Source: Cucumis sativus (Eukaryota > Streptophyta > Magnoliopsida > Cucurbitales > Cucurbitaceae). From it: a stretch of 64,000 bases of DNA. The stretch covers positions 2,418,001 to 2,482,000 of the forward strand of contig NC_026660.2 in NCBI RefSeq assembly GCF_000004075.3. Direction: 5' to 3'. How positions within the stretch are numbered: position 1 is the first letter of the stretch; each line of letters opens with the position of its first letter. The notes under the pieces are model-generated. The model saw only the letters and a list, made by a program, of their open reading frames with translations. It did not search any database and had not been told where the DNA came from. The position numbers were made by a program, and so were the translations under genes. Positions 12,099-21,205 of the stretch are shown here, piece after piece.

Positions 12099-12488
12099 CT
12101 AAGCATTAAGGGTGAAATCGGGTTGGGTTGGGTTGGGAGACATTCTCAACTCAACCCATATTTTTGGGTTATTTGAGTTGGCAACCCGAATAACCCGAAT
12201 TTAGTTTCTAACCCAACCTAACCCAACCCGTAAAATATGGATTGAGTTGTCTAATTGTATATATATATATTTTTCCGTTTTCTAGTTTCTAATGGTTATA
12301 AATGTTTGAAATTGTTACATTTAAATTTCAAACATACATAATTCAAACATTCATACAATAAATTCAAGATTTATATACCTTTAATTTGTTTTTTATTAAA
12401 ATAATATTTATTTATTTATATATTATATTAATTTGGGTAGTCCGGGTTATTCGTGTTCAACCCATATTTGTACACCCCTACTAAGCAT
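12099..12488. mobile_element. hAT-like MITE with 8-bp target duplication
   Basis: The element at 12107-12480 begins TAAGGGTGAAATCGGGTTGG and ends ATATTTGTACACCCCTA, giving short inverted ends (TARGGGTG / CACCCYTA). It is flanked on both sides by CTAAGCAT (12099-12106 and 12481-12488). An 8-bp target duplication is diagnostic for hAT-type insertion. The interior carries repeated AACCC/GGGTT phrases and no coding frame. A truncated relative lies at 19592. Confidence 0.85.
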
Positions 12489-12544
12489 CCCTTAGGCATT
12501 TTAATTCCCATTATTGTACTAAAACGGGCTATAATAACGATCAT

Positions 12545-13891
12545 TTATGCTCGTTATCACTAGCATATAGAAAAACTGAGACAAATTTTATGATTGAAGC
12601 TCATAGTTTCCCATTTTCCTTGCATCCAGGTAGTACAAAGATGCACCAAGACCTGAAACAAGTTTACTGGTGGTGTAATATGAAGAGAGAGGTGACAGGT
12701 TTTGTTAGTGAATGTTTCGTGTGTCAACATGTTAAAAGATCGAGACAGAAACCAGTAGGTTTGTTGCAACAACCTTTGAGTGTGCCAGAGTGGAAGTGGA
12801 AGAATGTGTCGATGGACTTTATTACATAACTTCCTTAGACCCTAAAGGGTTATACAGTAATTTGGGTTATTGTTGACAGGCTCACGAAATCAGCACATTT
12901 CATCATAGAGAAATCTACTTATACTATTAGTAAGTAAACATAGTTGTATCTGACTAACATAGTGAGACTACATGGAGTGCCCATATCGATTATCTCTAAT
13001 AGAGATACTCGTTTAACTTTTAGGTTGTGGAAAAGACTTTAGGCTGTCATGGGGACGAGGTTAAATTTCAATATGACTTTTCACCCACATACTGATGGTC
13101 AAACTAAGCATTTGAACCAAATTTTGGAGGATATTTTGCAAGCTTATGCATTGGAGTTTCCAAGAAGTTGGGACTCTCACGTGCATTTGATGGAATTCGC
13201 CTATAATAAAGTTTTTAGGCTACCATTGGGATGACAACTTTTGAGGCCCTATATGGTAAGTGTTGCAAATCCTCTGCTTGTTGGGATAAGGTTGATGGGC
13301 AGATATTGACTGGTCATGACTTAGTTTAGTCTACTAACAAGGATATAAAGAAGATTAGAGCATGTATGCAAATAACATAGAGTAGACAAAAAGTTATGCT
13401 GATGTAAGACGAAAAGATCTTGAGTTTCATTTGGGAGATAAGGTGTTCTAGAAAGTGGCACTTATGAAGAGTGTTCTCAATTAAAAAAGAAGGGGAATTG
13501 AGTCCTTATTTGGTTCAACTGTTTTGAGATACTAGAGTGAATTAGCGGTGGCATACCGTTTGGCATTGTCACCTTCACTCTTTGTTGTTCACAATGTTTT
13601 TCATGTTTCGAAATTGAGAGAGTACGTACGTGGCAAATTCATCTCATGTAGTGGACTACGAACCATTTGAAATTGATGAGAATTTGAGCTACGAAGAGCA
13701 ACTAGTTGAGATTTTGGCTAGAGAGGTAAAGATACTTCATAACAGAAGGATTGCATTAGCAAAAGCTTTATGGCGAAATCATCAAGTTGAAGACCCTATA
13801 TGAAACAGAGAATATGACATGAGAGCTCGTTACCTAGAGTTGTTTGAGGATTACAACTTTTAAGGATGAAAGTTCCCTAAAAGGGGCAGAA
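12545..13891 (+). pseudogene. Decayed Ty3/gypsy integrase and chromodomain region
   Basis: Shifting frames give, in order, an integrase H2C2 zinc-binding region with the start of the core (12590-12829, ending SMDFIT before a stop), core-domain remnants (RLTKSAHF at about 12880; FHPHTDGQTKHLNQ at about 13080, ending HLMEFAYN), the polyprotein tail (SYADVRRKDLEFHLGDKVF near 13395-13450), and a chromodomain-like end (EILAREVK...ALWRNHQVE near 13710-13790). Several stops and frameshifts interrupt it. Upstream gag, protease and RT are missing, so only the 3' third survives. A purine tract, AAAAGGGGCAGA, at 13879-13890 directly precedes the LTR. This is a dead chromovirus-type retrotransposon fragment. 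Confidence 0.85.
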
Positions 13892-14508
13892 TGTAACGCC
13901 CCAAATTTTGAGGTATTTTCTCAACCTAATTGTCATATTTTATTAATATTTATTTTTTTTTATGTTAATTTATTGAAGTTTTGTGAGAAAGAGAAAAGTT
14001 GATTTTATAAATGAGAAAACAAAAAGGAAAAGGAAAGGAAAATTTGATCATATTTATAATAATATAATAAAATATTATTATTTTAATAGGACTTCGAAAA
14101 GGGTGCTCTCCATTCACTATTCATCTTCTTCTTCCTCCATCACAATTAAAACCTAGTCGCTGCCACTGCGCGATTTTCTTCTTCGTCGTTGTCCGTTCAC
14201 CACACCTCCAACCTTCGCTCCCCTCAGATGAAGTCGTCGAAAGTTGTATATTATACACGAATTCGAAAGCACAACCGAGTTTTTCTCTTCCATTTGTAAC
14301 AGTCTATGTCCGAGTCACACTCTTCTCCGTTTGCTCACGTCATAGCCTCTTTGAAGCCACCATCGTCCAAATTAGTCTCCAGTAGCCAGACGAAAGTTCT
14401 TCGTCCGTGTGCCTCTTTTCCATTTCGTGCTGTCGCGTTTTGTTGTCCTCATAAGCTTTCTGGGTATTGTACAATGGTATGTTATACAAAAAAAAAAAAA
14501 AACGTGTA
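13892..14508 (+). mobile_element. 3' LTR of the gypsy element (right edge approximate)
   Basis: TGTAACGCCCCAAATTTTGA starts immediately after the polypurine tract, which fixes the left edge. A CATTCACTATTCATCTTCTT stretch near 14110 resembles the R/U5 portion of such LTRs. The right edge was not defined by a clear CA plus target duplication. The ORFs inside (14306-14509 and the antisense one) have no coding features. Confidence 0.65.
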
Positions 14509-15178
14509 ATTGATTTGAGCATTTCATTATACCCACTTACATTAATTACAATAATCAAATCGAAGTTAATAAATAAAGTGATTATAAACAAAAGATGTTA
14601 CAAAATTGTATACAATTTAATGAACATTTAATTTAAAATATTTCACTATTTTCACTTAATTTGAAATAGAAATGTAACTCAATAATTGTAATAGAAGAGT
14701 TACACTCTTCAATAAAGACATCCTATATGAAATTTGAAGACTAGAGTATAAGCATCACCCTTAATTATAATGTTATAATGTTATGTTTAAATCTTTTAAA
14801 ATAAAATATAAAACAATTATTTAATTTAAATGCATTAAAATTATATATACATTAATCTTTTTCTGTCTAATTGCTCCAAATTAGTATATACATCCATTAC
14901 CATTTTCTAGATCACGCATTTTTACCGATTAATGCTTCATTTACACAAAACCATCAAATTTATAGAATTTTAAAGTTGGATGGCAACTCTTACCTTAAAA
15001 CAGGAAATTCAACTAAGAAGATTATTGCTAGTTTGGATTGTTAGTTTTATTCTAAATATTCTTACCAACAAGGTTATTGGTATAACAAATTCTGTGTTTT
15101 CTTGCTTGTATATAACTAAAACGTTTCTTTTAGGTGTTATGCCAAATTTAACCTTAAATTTTATTGAAAAACAATCCC

Positions 15179-15187
15179 TATATAAAG
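15179..15187 (+). promoter_or_regulatory. TATA box of EPIP-repeat gene 1
   Basis: TATATAAAG lies 41 bases upstream of the ATG at 15228, implying a very short 5' UTR. The same box at the same distance precedes the second gene. Confidence 0.75.
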
Positions 15188-15227
15188 AGAGGAAATAGAA
15201 GAAAAAGAGAAAACACATTCCACAAAA

Positions 15228-16124
15228 ATGGTATCAATTTGTTCTAATATGGCCTTTAGAACTTGTGTTCTTGTACTCCTTGGCTTGCTCTATCAAACAA
15301 ATGGTATAAATTTGTTTGAAGTCAATGAAGACAACTCTGTTTTTGAAAATGAATTTAAGGCGCATGTTATAATTCATCCAAAACAACATATTCGTTTCTC
15401 ACGCACGAAATCTAAGAGAATACCTGATTTTGATACACATTCCGGTTTTGGAATACTGTCAAAAGACATTCGTATTCCTCCATTTGGGCCAAGTCAAAGA
15501 TCATCAGACTCTACACCTCCACCATCCATTGTTTTACATAAAGAGTCTAGGATGAACTTTGGGATATTACTGAAAGGTGTGCGTACTCATTCATCTGGGT
15601 CAAGTCAAAGATTTTCAGACTCTCCACCTTCACCTCCACCATCTATTGTTTTACATAAAGAGCCTAGGATTAAATTTGGGATACTACCGAAAGGTGTGCC
15701 TACTCATTCATCTGGGCCAAGTCGAAGATTTTCAGACTCTCCACCTCCACCTCCGCCATCCATTGTTTTACATAAAGAGTCTAGAATGAACTTTGGGATA
15801 TTACCGAAAGGTGTGTCTACTCATTCATCTGGGCCAAGTCGAAGATTTTCAGACTCTCCACCTCTACCTCCACCATCCATTGTTTTACATAAGAAATCTG
15901 GGATTAGCTTTGGGATATTATCGAAAGGTGTGCATATTCTTTCATCTGGACCAAGTGAAAGATTTTCAGACTCTCCACCTCCACCTCCCCCATCCATTGT
16001 TTTACATAAGAAATCTGGGATTAGCTTTGGGATATTACCGAAAGGTGTGCGTATTCCTCCATCTGGACCAAGTCCAAGATTTGCAGACTCTCCTCCTTCT
16101 AACCCTTCCATTGTTTTGCATTAA
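15228..16124 (+). CDS. Secreted proline-rich precursor with six IDA-like EPIP repeats
   Basis: This intronless gene encodes 298 residues. Residues 8-26 form a signal peptide (hydrophobic core CVLVLLGLLY, likely cleavage after NG26). A variable region with basic residues follows, then six EPIP-like motifs starting at F74, F111, F150, F189, F228 and F267. From F111 the spacing is exactly 39 residues. The motif is FGILPKGV..xxSGPSxRFSDS. The last, FGILPKGVRIPPSGPSPRF, is closest to the IDA/IDA-LIKE core (PKGVPIPPSGPSKRHN). Between motifs lies SPPPPPPSIVLHK, a proline-rich linker. IDA peptides are secreted ligands of HAESA/HSL2 receptor kinases in abscission and root emergence; known precursors are about 80-100 residues with one EPIP. 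A repeated-EPIP precursor is therefore my inference. The C-terminal HN of the canonical peptide is replaced here by FS or FA. Unit 2 is degenerate (GSSQRF). A TATA box and AATAAA (16360) flank the gene. A proline-rich wall protein is the alternative. Confidence 0.8.
   Translation: MVSICSNMAFRTCVLVLLGLLYQTNGINLFEVNEDNSVFENEFKAHVIIHPKQHIRFSRTKSKRIPDFDTHSGFGILSKDIRIPPFGPSQRSSDSTPPPSIVLHKESRMNFGILLKGVRTHSSGSSQRFSDSPPSPPPSIVLHKEPRIKFGILPKGVPTHSSGPSRRFSDSPPPPPPSIVLHKESRMNFGILPKGVSTHSSGPSRRFSDSPPLPPPSIVLHKKSGISFGILSKGVHILSSGPSERFSDSPPPPPPSIVLHKKSGISFGILPKGVRIPPSGPSPRFADSPPSNPSIVLH
15558..16121 (+). repeat. 117-bp coding tandem repeat, 4 full units plus a partial
   Basis: Units begin at codons 111, 150, 189, 228 and 267, each 39 codons apart, with the last truncated. 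Adjacent units are nearly identical in DNA, so the array has been homogenised or recently expanded. Exact 117-bp spacing keeps the frame. Confidence 0.95.
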
Positions 16125-16229
16125 GATCAATTTTGGAAAATGTTACCAAAAGGTCTACGCATTTCACCATTAGGAGCGACTAAAAGAACCTCAAACTTTC
16201 CACCTCTACATGCTCCTTCTGTTATTTAA
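16125..16229 (+). pseudogene. Relic EPIP repeat downstream of the stop codon
   Basis: After TAA at 16122-16124 the same frame stays open for 34 codons to TAA 16227-16229. It spells LPKGLRISPLGATKRTSNF, an EPIP-like motif that keeps the KR pair, with a PP-rich tail ending APSVI. In the +1 frame the bases just before it read HKINFG, matching the linker of the upstream repeats, so an indel moved the boundary and created the stop. This looks like a former last repeat of the precursor that is no longer translated. Confidence 0.65.
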
Positions 16230-16359
16230 AAGAAAGAACTAGTATATGAGTATTTCATCAACCTAATCTCCCCTTGATTGGGGGTTCTTGTTACTGCTTT
16301 AAATACAAATGTTGTGGTTGTAATTTAAGTTGTATTGAAAAATGGTCAACTCCATTATT

Positions 16360-16365
16360 AATAAA
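16360..16365 (+). terminator. Polyadenylation signal of EPIP-repeat gene 1
   Basis: AATAAA lies 236 bases after the stop and is preceded by a T/G-rich stretch (TGTTGTGGTTGTAATTTAAG). It is conserved in copy 2 at 25852. Confidence 0.55.
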
Positions 16366-16703
16366 TATCATATAATTGAACAAGTCTCTCTCTTCCATCT
16401 CAGCCTTAAATATATTTACTTATATTTTCTTTATGAGTTCCGTGGCTTCAGTTTTATATGTGAATGTTCTAAAATTCTTAAATGACAATTTTATTGTTTC
16501 TCATTCTCATTCCATTTTCTTTTGAAAATATTTTCATTCCATAGTCTACTCCTCAACCCCTCTAATTGAAGATAAGAATATTTCCATTCATATATAATAC
16601 ATAGCATTTATTATTATTATTATCACTATCATTTTCAATTATTTTCATATGTATGAATTCGTTTAAATGTCAAATATCAAAATCAAAATAAAATTAGGGC
16701 TCA

Positions 16704-17409
16704 TTTAAAAAATATAACAAAGCGACAAAATATTTATACTCTATAAAACAGATTCGAAAATGGAAAAGGTCTACAAGCCCATGATGAAAAATATAAAAAA
16801 TACCCCGTGATTAATTGTTCAATCGCGCGCCTAATATATTTGGTACACGGTTGTTTAGATTTTGCTATCCTTTGGTACACGATCGTTTAGATTTGGTAGA
16901 CAAATCTAAACAATTCAAGATTATTCTTGGGTACACGATCCTTTAGATTTTGTACACAATAATTTAGATTTGGTATCGTGTACCAATATCCCAACGATTT
17001 TCTCAAGATCTTTTATATTTGTTAGATTTGGTTCTAGAAAAAACTAAACGTGTACCAATATCCAACGATTTTTATTTAATGTCGTGTACCAAAGATCTTT
17101 TATGTTTGGTACACGATCTTGAATAACCAAATAACAGTTTGAAAAAAATAAAAGAAAAATAGATCTTTTATATTTAGTATACGATTTTGAACCAAATAAA
17201 AGTTTGAAGAAAAAAAAGAATTTGCAGAAGAAGTAGAGAAGAATACGATGGAAAGGAAAAGAAAAATCGGAGAAGAAGAAAGAGAGAAAAGAAAATTGAA
17301 AGGAAGGGAAACCTGAAATATCTAAAAGAATGGTTAGGTTCATGTGCTTTTCGATTTCGTTACACCGATCGTAAATATTTTAGTGTTTTGTTATGTTTAT
17401 GAAAATTAT
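16704..17409. mobile_element. Non-autonomous TIR element, copy B
   Basis: It begins TTTAAAAAATATAACAAAGC and ends TTTTGTTATGTTTATGAAAA, with the ends inverted relative to each other. The interior repeats TTTGGTACACGATCGTTTAG-like units. It lies inside the duplicated block, so the insertion predates the duplication. The antisense ORF at 17044-17343 is a chance frame in its CT/GA-rich tract. Confidence 0.75.
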
Positions 17410-17466
17410 TTCGTAAAATTTATTATAAAAATATTGTTAATTTTCATATATATAAAAAACTGACAA

Positions 17467-17782
17467 AATATTTATGTTATGTGTAACAAAATAAAAAGAC
17501 CCATGAAGCTGTGCATTTTCTTAAAATATTATTTCATGTTTCCCATTCATTTTCATCATTTTTAACTGGCTAAACTCTTTTAGATCGAGTTAATCAATTT
17601 TCACTAATTAACGAGTTATTCCACTAAATTTTTGTAGTTGCACTCTCCTCAATAAAGATATATTTGTGTCTATGTGATATAACCATGATAACTAAGTTAA
17701 TTCTTCACATATTGTTCGTAACCTTAGTTGAGTAAAATTACCGTTTTACTCTCAGATTACAACTTGCTCCTTAAGTCCCACT
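17467..17782. other. Intergenic DNA with a TIR-family fragment
   Basis: CTGACAAAATATTTATGTTA immediately follows the duplicated block and reads like another truncated terminus of the TIR family. The rest shows no gene. Confidence 0.4.
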
Positions 17783-18000
17783 TGTAACACCCCGAATTTT
17801 GAGGTATTTCTCACAGTTTATCTTGCGATTTTCTTATTTAAAATAATCTTGGGTGTTTTGTTGTTAAAGTTGGTATGGGGGAGAGAGTTTATTTATGGGA
17901 GTAAACAAAATGTTTTTTTTAAAAAGAAAATAGAAAAGTACTGATAAATTGATATAATAATAATAATAATATATTTTTATTTTTATTTATTTTTTTTAAC
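17783..18000 (+). mobile_element. Gypsy LTR fragment
   Basis: TGTAACACCCCGAATTTTGA repeats the LTR start found at 13892 with few changes. The following AT-rich sequence and (AAT)n tract at 17954-17973 resemble the same LTR. No coding domain accompanies it, so it is a solo or truncated LTR. Confidence 0.6.
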
Positions 18001-18529
18001 AGGGGGAGAAGCTAAATGATTGATTGAAGAACGTTGAAGATGCATGCTTGACAAATGGAAAAAAATGCCTGACAAATGGAACAAATGAGGAAGATGATTT
18101 AGGAGATGAGTCGGCCACATAAAGGAGCTTGAACACTTGCAGTACGTATTTTTTAACTTTTAAGTTGTTTAATTTGTTATCGACGGTATATAAATTTACT
18201 TTCATGTCATTGTATGTGTGGATTTGTTCGAAGATGGCGTCTGCGGCAACTAGGAGATGTTGTACTTTTTTTCTTTTATATGTAATTGTTTGAATAGTTG
18301 AATTTAGTTTCTAATTATATAAATTATAATTTGGTATTTTAATAATTTTATTAATTTTGTGTTGGTTGTTTTTCAGAATTTTATTGAATTTAAATTGAAC
18401 CGAAACCAAAAAGAGTACTTCATGATAAAAAAAGGGTGAACATAATAATTGGAAAAAGAAATTATATTAAAATTATCTACTGATACATTAAAGGTGACGA
18501 GAATGATGACCTTCTTCTGATTTTATAAG

Positions 18530-18826
18530 TAACATGTCAGGACAACCGTCCCCGATGCCGTGTTGGAAATACCTTTCTCCTGACGCAGAGATGAGACGTC
18601 AAAAATTCTCCTATTGCCGACATGCTCTGTTTGTCAGCATTTCCAGCATCAGGAGTAAGTCATTTTCAACACCGTTTCTTTTGCGCGTTGAGAATTCCTC
18701 CCCCGACACACTATTGTTGATTTCCTTCTTGACGATGCTACATATGTTGGGCGATCCTTTCCCAACGCTTTTGTGTGTATATATTTCGAGCTTGGCTGCG
18801 TCTAGAGACCCTTGATTTCTTATAGT
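18530..18826. mobile_element. CACTA-type subterminal fragment
   Basis: The block is rich in CCCCGACG/CCCAACG motifs in both orientations and ends TTTCTTATAGTA, resembling a CACTA right terminus. Similar motif-rich blocks occur at 34049 and 60297. The GC content stands above the surroundings. The open frames within (18534-18815 and its antisense) have no domain. Confidence 0.5.
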
Positions 18827-18985
18827 ATCGAACATAACATTATCTTCATATTTTGTCTTATTTTGATCACAAAAGTACAGGTAGCGTGGTATAACCTATG
18901 TATATTTAACATACAGACCATCCATAGATCACTCATTAATACTCAATTTAAGTTAAAAAAGAAATCAATTAAGCAACTCATATTA

Positions 18986-19440
18986 TGTCACGCCCCAAGC
19001 TCAAGATTCAGACCAGGAATTTAAATTTAGATCTACGAAATTCCTCTGCATCCCCTACAACCTAGCAATATCATCCTACTTGTCTTAAAGGGTTATTAGT
19101 GTGAAAGTTGTCCCCACAAACCAGCACAAGCCCTTTCAGCATGCTTTGTACATAGAATGGTTTCCAGTTAAACATATTTAACTTTGAAGTTTCTATGATC
19201 GACCTACCGAAAAGGGAGGCGCACCTTGTTTGTATAGGTAGTAACTTTTATTAACCTTACTTTCATGTTCTTAAGATCCCTCTCATTCATATGTTATATC
19301 ATATCATTCATGTCCCCCTCCTAAACTTAGCACGTTACATATTATGACCTTAATTACTTGAATGATCACAACAAAATCTTGATCTTAATGCAAATAATGG
19401 TTGATGAGTAAGTATATGGATGCTATCAAACCTAGCTAGG
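18986..19440 (+). mobile_element. LTR-like fragment
   Basis: TGTCACGCCCCAAGCTCAAG is a typical plant gypsy LTR start. The following 450 bp have no coding potential. The right end is not defined. Confidence 0.45.
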
Positions 19441-19591
19441 ACAGCGACATTTAGTTTAATTATTGGATGTTATTCTTAAATACTAGTAGTTAGGATGCTT
19501 GCTAGGTTTTTCCAACATGTTGATAGTCTAAATTTGTTGGTTGAGTAGAGTAAGTTGGTTGTGTGGTTTCTAATTGAATGTATATTTTCAT

Positions 19592-19740
19592 TAGGGGTGT
19601 AATCGGGTCGGGAGACATTCTCAATTGAATCCATATTTTTGGGTTGTTCAAGTTGGTAACCCGAATAGCCCAAATTAAGTTTACAACCCAATCCAACCCA
19701 ACATGTAAAATATGGGTTAGGTTGTCAGGTTGTTTTTTTT
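19592..19740 (+). mobile_element. Truncated hAT-like MITE
   Basis: TAGGGGTGTAATCGGGTCGG then GGGAGACATTCTCAA match the left half of the intact element at 12107. The homology stops at a poly-T run near 19740 and no right end follows. Confidence 0.7.
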
Positions 19741-20499
19741 TTTCAAAAAATAAGATTAACACTTTGAAATATTGGTCAGTCTCTTCACGACTATTACTAA
19801 GAATAGGATACATGAATATTCCAAATTCCCAAGAGAAAAGGTTAGGAAATATAACAACTACCAAGTTATAGCTTGCATACCAAATATATACGTATAAAAA
19901 GGTAATGATGAGTGGCAAGGCTAGCAAATTTCGATAGAAAACATAAAGAATGACCAAATTAAAAGTGGAAGCTGATGATAGATACAAGAGTTACATTATT
20001 TTGCTAACTTTAGTTGCAGGAGTGGACATATCAGTTGCTTGACAACAAATGAAATACACTATAGACATATACATATCTTGAGGTTACTGTCCATCTTGAA
20101 CTCAACAAACTAATTAGAATATCTATAACATTTTTCTTTGATGGAAAACCAAAGATAAACTTTGTTTGGGGACTTGAAGTTTAAATTTTAATTATACCAA
20201 AAACTATAAATAAATAAATTTTTACCGGTTAGCTAGGATGGTCGTTGAAACTTTGAAGCTAAGGAAGTAGACAGATAAGATAATTGTTGATGGCCGTCAA
20301 AAGCTGAGGCGACAGACGGAGAAGATGACACCATGTGAGGAGATGAGGAGACAGACGATCACTACTACAAAAACAGGCTCTCTTGACGGTTTTAAAAACG
20401 TCGTTGAAGCCAGCGTTAAGAAAGACAAAGTTCTTGACGGTTGATTAAACTTTAAGAATAGTGAACGTTGACGTTTTAAAACATCAAATATACTTATGT

Positions 20500-20740
20500 T
20501 CATGATGTTTTAGAACCGTCAAGACTGGTATTGTTTATGACATTTTAAAGTCGTCAATGATGAACTGGTTTATGACATTTTAAACCCATCAAGAATTTTA
20601 ATATTCATGACATTTTAAAACTGTCAAGAATGTAATTGTTCTTGACATTTTTCAACCGTAAAAAATGTAATTGTTCATGACAGTTTAAAACCGTCAAACT
20701 TGCAATTGTTTATGACATTTTAAAACCGTCAAGCATTTTT
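20500..20740. repeat. Subterminal repeats, GACATTTTAAAACCGTCAA
   Basis: About six copies of a 36-bp unit, TATGACATTTTAAAACCGTC followed by AAGAATGTAATTGTTC, occur in tandem. TGACA/TGTCA-type motifs flank each unit. Such arrays are the usual transposase-binding regions of CACTA elements. Confidence 0.8.
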
Positions 20741-21205
20741 AATTTTTGTTTAAAAAAAGAAATTGTAATTGAATTATGCTGTAATGGAAAGAAATATATT
20801 CTGATTGTCTTGTGATTGTCCTGTAATTGTCCAGCAACAGTTTCATATATATTTGATATTCATCAAATATAGTTTCAAATCTCAAACATATATAAATAAA
20901 ACCATTCACCACATATATTCAATTCCAAGACTTTACATATACATAATGAAATAGACTTTACATTAGATTTCATATGGCATTACATTGCCATGAATCCAAA
21001 TAAACTTAGAACGTCACAAAATATGCTAGCTATAACAATAATCAAAAGTATATACGAATGAACCCCCCCTCCCCCTCCCCCCTTCCTCCATATGAACAAT
21101 TCAAAAGAATTATCGGCTAAAGTTTCTATACATAAAGTTTAGGGTCATAAAGAAGCGACACAACAGAAAATTTCCAACTTCAAAATCATAAAATATTGGT
21201 CATAA

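Larger units (their letters stand above)
14733..17466 (+). repeat. Segmental duplication, copy 1
   Basis: The block from TTTGAAGACT to ATAAAAAACTGACAA is nearly identical to 24117-26957 in the same orientation, 9.4 kb away. It includes about 490 bp of upstream DNA, the whole EPIP-repeat gene, the 3' flank and a complete TIR element. Copy 2 is 107 bp longer, which equals one extra 117-bp coding repeat minus small deletions. Confidence 0.95.

Noticed and set aside
15821..16111. Antisense Gly-rich open frame (GGGGGGESENL type), and the same at 25315-25605
   Set aside because: It is the reverse complement of the proline-rich linkers and has no promoter or start context.
15577..16173. Repetitive open frames (GYYRKVCLLIHLGQVEDFQT type) in the +1 frame of the EPIP-repeat gene, and the same in 24936-25667
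   Set aside because: They are frame shadows created by the 117-bp repeat. They lack a signal peptide and promoter of their own, while the other frame has the signal peptide and the conserved motif.
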